The notes under the pieces were generated by a model, which worked only from the letters and a program-made list of their open reading frames with translations, did not search any database and had not been told where the DNA came from. A stretch of 64,000 nt of DNA from Bugula neritina (Eukaryota > Bryozoa > Gymnolaemata > Cheilostomatida > Bugulidae), in the NCBI GenBank assembly GCA_964035545.1, contig OZ037768.1, positions 21,842,819 through 21,906,818 on the forward strand, in the 5' to 3' direction. Position numbers and translations under genes: made by a program. Shown here in pieces: positions 26,421-46,500 of this stretch (the first letter of the stretch is position 1; each line of letters opens with the position of its first letter).

Positions 26421-26520
26421 TATTGTTAATCTAAATTCTTAAAGTAATACAACCATTTATTTTTAATTTCATATTAAATTTAATACTTCAAGTTCAAGTT
26501 TAAATTGTAAGATGATCTGA

Positions 26521-26660
26521 TGTTGACAAGCTAGCAAGTACTAAAGCTACTAACAAGTGATAGCCGAAGGAAAGCCAACAAGGAACACTCTGGAGCTGGA
26601 GCTTAGCCTGGTAGGTTAATACTACATGGCGCAGTCAGCAGGGTACGAACCTGCGCGGGC
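26521..26660. mobile_element. LTR end plus tRNA-Ser-like primer-binding site (fragment)
   Basis: At 26627 the plus strand reads TGGCGCAGTCAGCAGGGTAC and continues to GGGC at 26660. On the minus strand this is the 3' third of a Ser-type tRNA: variable-arm end, a T arm with 5-bp stem GCAGG/CCTGC and loop TTCGTAC, the acceptor strand, and a non-genomic-type CCA. A TGG reading outward from a tRNA 3' end is how an LTR retroelement primer-binding site looks. It follows directly after CA at 26625-26626, and a TGTTG start lies at 26521, giving a possible very short (about 106 bp) LTR. No second LTR or coding part was found. An alternative is a retroposed tRNA 3' half. Confidence 0.5.
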
Positions 26661-27479
26661 AATGATTCATTTATAATAAATATAATAATTAAATTTAATC
26701 ATTAATGATTAAAATTAAATTTAATGATCAAGACTTGACAATAATATTAATTTAGAAAGTCAAAATGTAAATGGTGAATATCGAGATTTTTAGTGTTTGT
26801 ATGATTTCTAAACCAAATATTATATAACTAAAATTAAATAATAATAATAATCATATCCATCAATAAATCGTCGGACCAGTACCACCAAAAACAAATGTGA
26901 AATGAAAGTAAACTGACAGCAAATTGCGTGCTTACAATTGTGTAACCCGGCAATGTTAACTCTGATAATATTATAAGCTGAACTCTGGGAATGAGATTGA
27001 CAGAATGTGCACTTCCTGTTCCTGAATGCAAACTTGAATTGAAACGTTGTTTCAAACAAGTTATCTAATTTCTATTTTGATGGTCGCATAGTTATATTTC
27101 GTTATTGTTGGCTAGACTCGAGGCAAATAGGTAGGAATGTTTTGATTTATAGTTCCCACTAGCTAAGCTCATTTTATTCAAACCCGTAGGCATCTGAGAA
27201 GTGTAGTTTAAGTTTTGGATTGAAATTTTTTATATTTATAATATTAATTCAATAAAATTTTAATTTGAATATAACTTTATTGTAAAAAAGTCAAAGTAAA
27301 GTTCTGAACTTTAGCCACGAGTTATAATTTTTTATTTAATTTGATAGTAAAATTGAATTTAGAATAATAATACATTTAGTTATAGAATTTTATTAACTAT
27401 GATACCTTTAAATGTAAAATCAACCAATTTGAATTTAAATTTTACTTCAAGAAGTTACGGTTCGTGTTAGTTTTAGTTT

Positions 27480-27790
27480 AACTTTATAGTAATATGAATT
27501 ATAATTATAAATTACTAATAATACTTATAATTATATTATTGAGTTTAATATATATGATTTATTATTTTTATAATGTTATTTATTATATTTATAATTATTA
27601 ATAGCATAAGCAAATCTAATAGTAATACTAATACTAATAGTATTACTATTAGTATTACTAAATTAGTAATGACTAATGTATTAAGTCTAATGATGTTACC
27701 TTCACTATTGCCCTTATGCTATTAGTATTACTATTACTATTAGATTTAGTATCAATATCAAATATTAATAATTATAATATTATAATTATA
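27480..27790. repeat. AT simple sequence with an inverted repeat
   Basis: TAGTAATACTAATA units are followed by their mirror. AGCATAAG with AAATCTAATAGTAAT near 27602-27630 pairs with an inverted copy at about 27715-27760, so the block could fold into a long imperfect hairpin. Confidence 0.65.
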
Positions 27791-29328
27791 GTTGATATTG
27801 TGATATATTAATAATAATATCTAGATATATTCAAGATAATATTCAAGATCCAGCAATAATTTGAATTAACTTGTAATTGTTTAATTAAGCCAATACTGAT
27901 ATGATAGTGTGTTTAAGCTATAATAATGGTAATTTAATCAGTTACATTGAAACGGGTGGATATTTAGTATTTATATATACTCGGTTAAGATTTTGGGTAG
28001 TAAAAATATAATTGGTGAATTTTATTGAAACTATTTTAAGGTAGATAATTTCATGCTGTTTATGAATAAAAATTAAGTTAACAATTATTGCACAAGAAAG
28101 TTTAACTACCATCTAATTACAATTACCATTGCATCGATCTCTTAATCCAAAATCATAGTTTATAGCACGACTAGTTTTAAGTAGTTGGAACTGAAGCACT
28201 AATAGATCATTATGATTTAGTTTGAAGATTTTTTGTAAATGCTGAAAACTAAATGAAGCAGTTTGGGCTTTGGCTTAAGACTTGCACCAAATCCATCAAA
28301 ATATCTGGTAAATCAAGTCAGGGAATATTTTAAGTTTTGTAGTCGCCAAACATTGTAATCCATTCAACTTGGACTCAAATTCACTACCGTAGTACATATA
28401 TCTACCATACTATTATTAGCACACCATTGAAACAGATTATAACTTTTGTTTAAGTAATGGGTAAAATATACATCTTAACACAATGTAATACTAGTTATAC
28501 TTATGTATAATATGTGTCACTATACTTAATTTGATAGTAGTGAGTTTAAGTTTAACTTAATTATGGTTTGGTATTTGTAATAATCGTATTTTTGCAATAT
28601 ATTCATGTTTATGTGTTTATAATTATTTAAGATAGCGATATTGTATCAATAGTACTTTTATTATAACAGGTATTGAGCATATATTTTTGGGGCATAATAT
28701 ATACTGAATTTATGCCTCTTTTAAAATTAATTTAATTTTGAAATATATGTTTTGCCAAATTACCAAAATTGGAAACTAAATCTCCAGGTTTCTAATTTTA
28801 TTGACAGTCTGACTGTATTTGTATGATTAGTTTGTAAATTTTAAATATAGTTCAACGAAATCTACTCTGTTTGCAAACATTACAAAACTTTGCCAAGCCA
28901 TGGTTTCTGCATTTGTATAATTAGCAGATAACTAACATAGTTATTTTCTTTTGTCAATCATTAAAATAAATTTGTCATTATTGGAGATTAATATTAGCAT
29001 AATTTTTTAATAAGGAAGACATAGTATATTTTTCGAGTATAATGCATTGTAGTGATGCTAAAATGACTTTAAAAAATGAATTTTAAAATTATAACAGTCC
29101 ATGTATTGTTTGCCATTCACTTGATTCATAATCAGTTTTGTTAGTGAATTGCTTAACAAATAAACTGTATATTTGTATACCCTCATATCATTTGATATTT
29201 CTATTTATAGGTCCTCAGGAGGTACCACTACGTAATTTAAATGTAATTATCAAAATTCCCCCCACTTGGAAGAAGCTCAATATTTAGCAGTACAACTAGC
29301 ATCTCAGCAGTGCTGAATTATTGGTAAA

Positions 29329-35869
<6,541 letters not shown>

Positions 35870-37565
35870 TAACCGATAGGAAACAGCAGTTTATGAGATA
35901 TTATGTAACATGATTAACACACTAACGTTAAAAGAAACTCTCCACGATTTTTAACTAGAAGTCTGTTAATAGAACTTTTATGATTAACATGGTATACTAC
36001 TGTATGTATGTGTATTGTAACCTGCTATCCATGGTCTCTCAGCTACAAATAACCTCTCTTGCTACAAACTATTCTACTCCTTGTATGAGGACTTGTATTA
36101 GAATTATTGTCATCACGTTTGGTTATGATCTACTAGCATTACGTTTGGACACTCTGCGTATGTATAATTTAATTTTATTGCCATTCAATAATTATAGAGT
36201 CTCCGTTCACTAAAACAATTTTTAACTTTTGCATTTAGCAGTTGTTCAAAAATATAGAACTGCTAAATGTGTAATAACAAAATGATTGTAGCTTTGTAAC
36301 TATGAGTAAACTTTCAGTTGCAATTGCAAACAGTTTAATTTACAGGGCTAAAAATTCATGTGTATTAAGAGTTGATAGATTATGAAAGCTATTTTTGGCT
36401 GAATTTACAATTGCTTGTAGTGGGAGTTGACCTTCCACAGGTTCATACATAAAATATTATGAAAACATTCTTAGTTGATATGATCGTTCTCTAATACATT
36501 CATAGTTGACAAACTTAGTTGCAACATAAAAAGAGAAAAGTTTCTTTTTAAAAAGTTTGAAATCGCCACTTATTTTCATAAATTTGCGGTTGTTGTATGT
36601 TTCAAATTTGTTATATCCTCAACTCACCAGCAAAGAAGAAAAAAAGAAATTCTTATATTAATTTACAACATCCGTTTATTAATATGTTTTATAAAATAGC
36701 AATACAAGAAGAAATAACATAAAATAATACCTGCATTGCCAAATACCACCTCTACAAAATTGATCATCAATATTTTATAACAACATCCCTTTAAAATACA
36801 AAACAGAGTTTTCCCAGGGAAAGGACTTGAATAATAATATTAATAATAGACTATGTTATGCAATAAAAGTATTATCAATAGGTTAATAGCCTTGTCTACC
36901 AAAGTGATGAAGATAAAAAAGTGAAAACAAATGTGAGAAATGAATAATAAATGTAATTACTACAAAACCTTATATATAGTGCATTAAGAGGGCATGACCC
37001 AGCCCAGCTAAACCCTCGACAAAAGCACATCTAAAAGTATGTAAATCACGGAATTTTTGTCATAATTAGGAGCTCTTTAAAGTGCGAAATAAAGCATAGC
37101 ATGTAAATATATATAGAAATTGTGCCATACTAGAAGACTGCATAGCACCTGGGTGTGTATGGAGTGTGTCAGACAGCTATATGTACAGGTCAAGGACGAG
37201 CTGCTGCAGCCAATACAATTGCTAGATAACCAAAGGGCAGTGTCGGAGTAGTTAACGGCAAGATTAAAGAAGTATAAATGCACTTATCTTTTGATCAATC
37301 TACAACAGAAAGACCAGACTGATACACTTTCAAAAAGCTTGCAATACATTCATATGCTTTGCCAGTCTTTACAATTCCTTGGAAAATATGCAGCTAATAA
37401 TTTTTTCAAAGAGAAAGCTGCTTCTATGGCATCACTTTGTAGCGAGTAATATAAATATATAAATTTGCATAAAAAGAATTAAGGAGTTGTCTTCCTAGTT
37501 CAATTCTGCCTGTTACTTTACCATTTATAAGCTATAATAACATACACAAAGTACATACCACACAG
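35870..37565. other. Convergent 3' flanks of CSK and the septin
   Basis: No exon is seen. A plus-strand AATAAA at 36862-36867 is a possible CSK signal. A minus-strand AATAAA (TTTATT at 36675-36680) is a possible septin signal. If both are used, the two 3' UTRs overlap by nearly 200 bp. Confidence 0.45.
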
Positions 37566-40500
37566 CTACACAGCCTGAGCACCATTAGCTCCCTGCTGGG
37601 CCTGCATCTGGGCCTGCATTTGAGCCACCATTGCCTGCATCTTCCTCAACTGTAAACATTATTACTTCAAATTATCAGGTATTCCTGTGGCTTCACTGCC
37701 ATATCCAGGAAATTCAACAGCTGCAAATTCTCAACCAAAGTTTCAAAACAATTTCGAAACCTTTTTAACAACCAAAAAGCTTTTGCACCACAGTTGACAT
37801 TTACTAATTCCACTCAGTGGGATGATACAAATAAATATAGATGTTACAATCAAATATCAATGTGAGTGAAAGTGTATGGAAAGAAGAGGCTCAGAACTTT
37901 ATGACAATAGCCTCGAGACTATGAGCAGGGCTCCTATGACAAGAACCTCAACTAAACCTCTAGCCCTCAAGTTGCAAACTCTGTTCGAATTAAATTTGGT
38001 TGAACGATAAGTCTTACCTCAGCCTCTTTCTCGGCCAGAGCCTTCTCCTTGTCACTGTCTCCGTTCATATGAGGTGGTGGAGCGGACGACTGCGTCTTTC
38101 TACAGTCAAAGAAACAACCAATGACACAACTTGACACAATAATGTGAAGTACAGAGAATAAGTGTCAGTTGCACAGGTTAGTTGAAATCAAGAATCAAAT
38201 AATTAAAGAGGCCACTTCGGCGAGTTTACTCTAAAAGGCATAAAAATTTTTTTCCAACTTTTAGTATAAGCTCAAGCCAAGTTGTTTGCTTGGTTTTATC
38301 ATTATTTGACCCGATTTTGCTACTTAAGATCTACTAGTATACATACAAATCAAGCAATGGAAGCAGAATGAAAGCCATAAGCAAAATAGAGCTACTAAAC
38401 AAATGGTGTATAAGCGCATTGGTGAGCAGTTTGACTATGTTAGTTAATGAAGTGAAGCCACGGTTAGGGTTAAAGCTAGTCAACATGGAGGGTTAATACT
38501 AGTTCTAAATCTACCTTCATTGCATACACAAAACCATAAGAAAGCTTAGAAAAATTCAACACATATTCCGTGTTCATATGAGTGACAAGGTCGTAGCTGA
38601 CATAATGTTTAGCCTCTATAACTGATAAACCCTTCAGAAATTATAGTGAAAACAAATCTCAGAAGATATAAATCGAGACGACATTGATTGACGCAAACAT
38701 AGGAAGGATTTAGTGACTACATGTAACAACTAGGTTAGGATTTGGTGCTAAAGCGTGTGGGAACTAGGGCTATGAAAGTATGGCTGCTGCGAGTTAGATT
38801 AAAGCGAATGAACAACCTTTGCTTCCTTCCGGAGTCCCGTTCATCTACTTCTCTATAAAATGCACAACATTTCCGTTACAAGTGCTCTCGGCTCACAAAT
38901 GTAATACAAGTGCAGTATACTGTTGCATTGTGGTATACAGAGGCACTGTGGGAAGCTATTGAATTGTGGGATACAATTATATTGTACAATGTTGCACCGG
39001 AAGAACTGTGAGAAACTTAAATGTTAAAAACTGCATTGTGGGTAAGTGTAATGGGAACATATACGTCAGTGTAATGTGTGTATATATCAACCATGTGTAT
39101 TGAATAAGATCATTAGAGGATGGGTACATTGTGTAGGGGATAGTACAGTAGGATAGTAGTACAGTAGTACAGTAGGGTAGTAGTACAGTAGGATAGTAGT
39201 ACAGTAGGATAGTAGTACAGTAGGGTAGTAGTACAGTAGGATAGTAGTACAGTAGGATAGTAGGATAGTAGTACAGTAGGGTAGTAGTACAGTAGGGTAG
39301 TAGTATAGTAGGGTAGTAGTATAGTAGTACAGTAGGGTAGTAGTACAGTAGGGTAGTAGTACAGTAGGGTAGTAGTACAGTAGGGTAGTAGTACAGTAGG
39401 GTAGTAGCACAGTAGGGTAGTAGTACAGTAGTACAGTAGGGTAGTAGTACAGTAGGGTAGTAGTATAGTAGTACAGTAGGGTAGTAGTACAGTAGGGTAG
39501 TAGTACAGTAGGGTAGTAGTACAGTAGGGTAGTAGTACAGTAGGGTAGTAGTACAGTAGGGTAGTAGTACAGTAGGATAGTAAGACAGTAGGATAGTAGT
39601 ACAGTAGGATAGTAGTACAGTAGGATAGTAGTACAGTAGGGTAGTAGTACAGTAGGATAGTAGTACAGTAGTACAGTAGGGTAGTAGTACAGTAGGGTAG
39701 TAGTACAGTAGGGTAGTAGTACAGTAGGGTAGTAGTATAGTAGTACAGTAGGGTAGTAGTACAGTAGGGTAGTAGTACAGTAGGGTAGTAGTACAGTAGG
39801 GTAGTAGCACAGTAGGGTAGTAGTACAGTAGGGTAGTAGTACAGTAGGATAGTAAGACAGTAGGACAGTAGTACAGTAGGATAGTAGTACAGTAGGATAG
39901 TAGGATAGTAGTACAGTAGGGTAGTAGGGCACGTACCCTGGTCCACTCAGTCTGTCAGATCTGAAGTTCTCATAATGCACCTCATGAGTCACCTCCTGCA
40001 AGTCTTGCATGTGAGTTCTACAATTATACAGACTAGAGTTACGACCTCTTGTAACTGTACTCTACATATACTCAAGTTATACTCTGCATATACCCAAGTT
40101 GTACTCTGCATATACTCAAGTTTTACTATACATATACTCAAGTTGTACTCTGCATATACTCAAATTGTACTATACAAATACTCAAGTTGTACTCCACATA
40201 TGCTCAAGTTGTATTCTACATATACTTAGGTTGTACTCTTCAACCAACATTGTTAACTCGTTGCTAGCTTGTAACCAACAATGAATGTATTGACATCAAT
40301 ACTATGTACTTCAATCACATTGTCTTCTAAAATAAAATTTACCCTACAACTTCTTTTATAAAATGCCAAAAAAAAACTACTTCATGCATAAAATCGAAAT
40401 CAGAAATTAAATTTACTTCTAAATCAATCAAACTAAACCCATTCAAATAACCTACATGTTACGTTACATAAAATTTAATCTTGAGAAGGCAAGACTTACA

Positions 40501-43500
40501 TTAACATAGTTCTCAGTTTGATGAAATCACAGTGTTCAGGATTCTCCACCTCTACTACCCCCCAGGGGTACATGCGACCCCTCACCTTGCGACCTTTCAC
40601 CTCTATGATCTGATTGGATCCCACCACAGCGAATGGCATCGCAGTCTACAAAAGAACGCTCAGAATCAGACGCTGAGCATGTGACCACAGAATAAGATTT
40701 GGTATGCCAACACTAAAGTAAATTAGCCAACTGACCTTGAGTTGGTCACACTGTAGCTTAAATTCCTCGTCTTCGTCATCATCGCAATCAGGGAGGGTGT
40801 AAATATTGATTCCGTTAGCCCTGATTTCTTCCAGTATCTAAAACAGTACCAGAGGCTATAACTATAGTGTAGTCAGAGCAGGACTGCCTATATGTAGAAA
40901 TATTTGGCTACGACTGGAATACAACTGTAGAGTTGAATGCTTAACCAAGTTGGTTTTATAACACAATTTGTGCGCATGTCTAGAAATAGTTGAGTTTGGG
41001 CCACCTGATTTCAAAGCTGGGGCCTAGCTGATTTTTCCAATGTTGTATATTGTACTATATGCAGTAACTCTGACTATTGTATATAACCTTATACAGTTTC
41101 CTACTTGGCAGTATGCATAGCCTGCTTTTCAGACTTTTAAATCACCCTTAGTGAATAATCTGTGTGTTGCAGCAGCTAAGGATAGCATGTCATACAAGTA
41201 ATCAGTATCATTTCCCCAGTGCTATGTATAATCACTGAGCCGATGCAACTTATCAGCAGGTGGCCTAATAGAAAACACGTGTTGCATAAAACTTAGTATA
41301 CTCAATTTGCCCGAGCACACAACTCTAAAATTTCGTTCATTCCATAGCTAAGAAATTCCTGCAGCCTTGATAGAGTAACTATAAAGTAGGAAATCTTGTC
41401 AACACACAAAAGGAAAGAATCAAAGACGTCAAAGGAAATATTCACAGTGCAGTGAAATGTAACACACTTGAGCTTTCTGGCATACAACATATATACATCA
41501 TGTGATAAATTCTAAGACAGGAAACAAATGTCATTAGTATTTTAATCTCATTAAACTAGAATTTAGTTGCAATTTACTTTGGTGAAAATTATCTGCCTCT
41601 GGAAAATAGTTTTAGAAAAAAGCATTCACCAAACTACCAAAATTCTTGGACACAATTATGTTTCACCAACACTGTTGCCAATGTATTTTAAAAATATAAC
41701 CGAGTAACACGTTTGTCTAACCTTCTTTTTGAGTTTATGAACTTCCTGTTTAGTGAGAGTATCGGCTTTAGCAATGACGGGAACAATGTTGACTTTGTAG
41801 TGCACCGCCTTCATGAATGCTATGTCCAAGGGCTTTAGTCTGTGGAGATGGACAGCATATGTTAGTATTACAGAGTATATACACTAGTATACACAAGTTA
41901 TGACATCTTGTTCATCATAACATGCTTACACATGGTAGAACAACTCCTATGGAATCACAGAAAACTTTGAACTTCAATTATGATATTAAACATATGTTGG
42001 GGGGGGGGGGGGGGGAGATGCTCGCATGTTCCACAGAATATTAGTTTAGCTAGTTGAAGTGCATGGGACAGATAGAACACACAACCAGTTACACTTTCAT
42101 ATTTACACATTAAAGAGTTCCAGCCATAAAAAAAAGTTATTTTAGTCTTTTAAAAAGAAAATCAAATTATGAGTAGCAAAAAACCACCAGAGATGTCGAG
42201 AAAACTGGGTACAGGAATATTGGCTTGATTTGCCATCATTCAGTATAGGAGGAGGCATTTTAATGTTTATGAACTCATCAAAAACCGAATTCTAATTGTA
42301 ATAAATAAATTTGCCGCCCATAATTCCACATATGCATGTATATGACATATCAGATGCACACAGCTGTCACCAGCATATGATTTATAGTTAACAAACTATT
42401 TTCATATAATTAGCAGGAATTGGAACTAGCTTTCCATTCACACCTTTCATATTTGCAATTCCAGAGATGTTTAGGTAAGTTGCTACCTGTCCAGCACTGA
42501 CATTGTGTGTCACGTTACCATGTGATGGAAGACCAGCATGTCCTTAGCATATGATATGCAGAAATGACATATGAGGACACACCAAAGACCTTACTGGGAC
42601 ATCAAAGATGTATCAAAGAATAGCAGAGATTATATTGAGTGCAGAGTAATTCAACGCTAAGTAGCAAGTACTTAGTACTAGTACTAAACACTCAGAACGC
42701 AGTATTAAATACTCAGTACTAAGTACCCAGTATAAAGTATTAGTACTAAGCACTAAACACTCACTACTCAGTACTAGTATTCGGTACTAAGTATTAGTAC
42801 TCAGTACTAAACACTGGGTACTCAGTATCAAGCACTAGTCGAAGCTCACCCATGGCCAGCCGGGCTGATGAAGTAAAAGCAGGCGTGCACTCGGTTGTCT
42901 GTGATATTCCGTCTGTTCAGTCCACTTTCGTCGTTGAGATATCGTTCAAATTGCTCGTCAATGTACTGCAGTATGGAGGCGTAGCTACAAGTAGTATATT
43001 ATACACTGTAAACTATGGTGTAGTATAGAGTATATTATATACTGTACACTAGTAGATGGTGTAGTATAGAGTATATTATACACTGTACACTAGTAGATGG
43101 TGTAGTATAGAGTATATTATACACTGTAAACTAGTAGATGATGTAGTATAGAATATATTATATACTGTACACTAGTAGATGGTGTAGTATAGAGTATATT
43201 ATACACTGTAAACTAGTAGATGGTGTAGTATGACTTGGTTAACTTATTTTTTAAATAAACTGTTTCCAAGAAAAGAAGACACAATGTGTTTGATGACTAA
43301 ACAAATCTGAAGGTAGGAAACCATAAATGTCAAGAAATATGGTATAATTTGTATCAAGATCTCTTTAAACAAAGATTTTTTATTTTGGGCGAAGTATAAC
43401 GACTCCTACCATTCACCGGTGTTGATGGAATCCCCAAAGCCCGGCGTGTCTACCACAGTTAGTCTCAGCTTCACTCCTCTCTCTTCTATTTCAACAGACG

Positions 43501-46500
43501 ATGCATCTATCTTCACCGTCTGCTTAATTTTATCTACAAAACATCAAATATTATGATATTACTATGCCATTATATTACTATATTATTATATTCCTAGATT
43601 ATTATATTACTATACCTTTATACTACATTATTACTATAGCCTTATATTATATGACTATATATTACTATGCTATTATACCATCAAGTTATATTACTATATC
43701 ATAATAACATCATGCAAGTAAGATCATGGAGATTAGAACACAAGACAGGCAGGTTATATAAAGCAAGTATCAATTCTTAGAAGGGAAAAGTCTGTAATAC
43801 ACAGTATATACACACATAATATTCAGGTAGAGGTACACAATGTTGATATTACCATAAAACAATACCTTCTTTTTTATTCTAACACATAACAAGTCATAAC
43901 AATTTCAATATTGACTAAACTGAATTCAATAGTCTTGGAAATTACTAGATTCGTATATAGTATATATAAAGGGCACATACTGTAACTTACATTAGTGTAC
44001 TCATACTAAAAGTAATTTACATTACTGTACTTACACCAAGCATAACTTACATTAGTGTACTTACACCAAGCATCACTTACATTAATGTACTTACACCAAG
44101 CATAACTTACATTACTGTACTTACACCAATCATAACCTACATCACTGTACACACATACTTACCAATGGCATTAGGAATATGTCTTTCTGGGTAGAGATCT
44201 GTTAGGAATAGATTATTTACAAGAGTTGATTTTCCAAGTCCAGATTCACCTGAAAACAAAAGATTTGGACATATGTTGGTTAGCACTCACTATACATGAG
44301 TCTATACACTGTGAGTTAATAGACACAGCATGTTCACAGAACAGCTCTGAGAGGCTTGTTAATGATTCTTCAACTACTTGATGGGATAGGCTATCAAAAT
44401 GATAATTCTAAACGCAGCATGTGTGAATACAATAGGTATATTATTCTACAGTGATATGTCAAACAATAATAAATATTTAGATTTACAGCAACTAGATTAG
44501 CAGTGCTAGTGAGCACAGCTGGGCCTACTATATTATTTTATACTATGTGTAAGTAGATTATACTCTTGTATTGTGATCCTTACAGATAATGAGAGTGACA
44601 TGAAAGTTGGTTTGTATGATTGATGCTCCAGCTGTATAGTAATACTGTGTACAAGTGATAAAATATTACTTCTCTGGTGAATCAATATAGTGAACAGTGA
44701 CTATTTGTATAAAGCTACCAGCGGAAATGGACATTCTATAAATAGCACCCTGTGGCGTGTACGATCTACTAGCTGATCATCACCTTACTAGGAATGCTCT
44801 AACTTGTTATGAACCTTCACTGAGGAATTTCCCAGCTGATGATTTATGGGGAACAAATTCACCAACATTACAGTTTCAACGAATTAGTTGAAAAAGCTGC
44901 AAGAGCCAAAGGCGCATAAATCTTTAAAAAATGAGGTTTTTGACACAACTTTTGAAAAGTTCCTCTATAGAAAACAGCTCAGCCAAATGCAAAATAAGTT
45001 GGATATAAACACAAAACATGACATAATCTAACGATTTTTTTATACAGTGACAGTAATCTATTATAAAAATACAAAGACTGAAATACCGATACGGAATAGT
45101 AGTTACAAAAAAGTCGACACAATAGTAATATTTCCAGGTGACTGATCGGTCTTATCTGTTCACATTCCAGCATCAATATAATTGGGCAAAACAGCAGCAG
45201 TGTCATATAGCTAAGGTTTTTGTGAATAGCCCATTTATAAGTATGTAATTGTAAAATCTACATATAGGGTGCATAGCAAAAACTTTCAACAATGCACAAG
45301 GCAAAAGACTCCAGTCACAGGTTAGTTATACCTGCCACTGTCATAAGACTTGGCTTGGAGGTAAACGCCAAATACCAGCCAGGTGAATTTTATCAGAACT
45401 TAAATTTCTGAAGATAGTTATTTCGTCCACATTCAATTACTAACAAATACAGATTAATCCCTATGGTTTCATTGAATGCATATTGAACAAGACGATCATG
45501 ATTGGGTGAAATCATAAACACCTTATTGGACCTTATCTGCACTATTCAATAACTAACAGTTTCCCTATTTTTTAATGGTAACAAAATGTCATTTTTTTAT
45601 TTCTTTTATTCCCTTTTAGTTACTAAGTTAATTAAATACAATACTGAATAGAATATAAAAAGAAACTACAAGTCTTAAAAGCTGACAAAAGCTAATGATC
45701 AATTCTCAGTCATTCTCTAGAACTAACTCTGTAAACTACCTACCGACTACCATCAACGTAAACTCAAAACCTTTCTTCACTGATTTCCTATGAACTTGAT
45801 TCGGGAGGTTAGCAAAGCCAACATATCCAGGTGTTTCAGGATTTGAGAACTGGAATGAATAGTTAGAGTGACTGAAATGCTGCAGGTACTGCACATAAGA
45901 AGTCATTTAGCAAATTGGGAGAACTTAGGTATACCAGCAAATTTAGTTTTTATGGAAAATAATTACCTGCATGCTACCAGAGATGGGATATTTTGCTGCA
46001 ATGACTAGGTATTATTAATGCTGCTAGCTTATATTATAACGCACTAAAATCAAATAGCACAATACAAATTTACTAGCGGATAGGTAATTGCCATTAAACT
46101 TCTCAACAAATGAAACTTTAAAACATATTTGTCAAAAATAGCACTCATGTGAAAAAATTACATCCACCGATTGTCTTATCAAGTATTAATATAAGTTTAA
46201 CTTACTGATCTTCCTTCTTTAAGGTTCCAATCAACATACAAAGAAAGTAATAACTCATGATTTAACTAACAATTTAATATCAAATCAGAAGAATAATTTT
46301 CTCAATAAAAAGTAATTATAGCTACCATAGACTAAGTCATTGTGAGATTATCATAATGATAGCACAGTTTTTGTTATCAGCAGATTATGGCCAGTTCATC
46401 CACTCGATCAAAAATGATTTTGGAGGCCAACCTTAAACTCTAAACCCTAAAACTTAGGCTCTTCACCAAATGACAAAATCCTGCAGGCCAAAAGAACAGT

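Larger units (their letters stand above)
24929..29328. other. Low-complexity intergenic region between WDR82 and CSK (divergent)
   Basis: About 4.4 kb with no exon that I can support. It is very AT-rich, contains two simple-sequence blocks (26040-26420 and 27480-27790) and a retroelement-like fragment (26521-26660), and must hold the promoters of both flanking genes. Short frames at 25532, 26015 and 26820 look random. Confidence 0.5.

Noticed and set aside
26627-26660. tRNA-Ser gene on the minus strand
   Set aside because: Only the 3' third is present. Sequence upstream is AT-rich with no D arm or anticodon arm, and CCA is encoded, so it is not a functional tRNA gene.
38977-40010. Three overlapping minus-strand frames of 277-307 aa
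   Set aside because: They are one 16-bp repeat read in three frames inside a septin intron. Only the first residues of one frame are real (septin exon 10).
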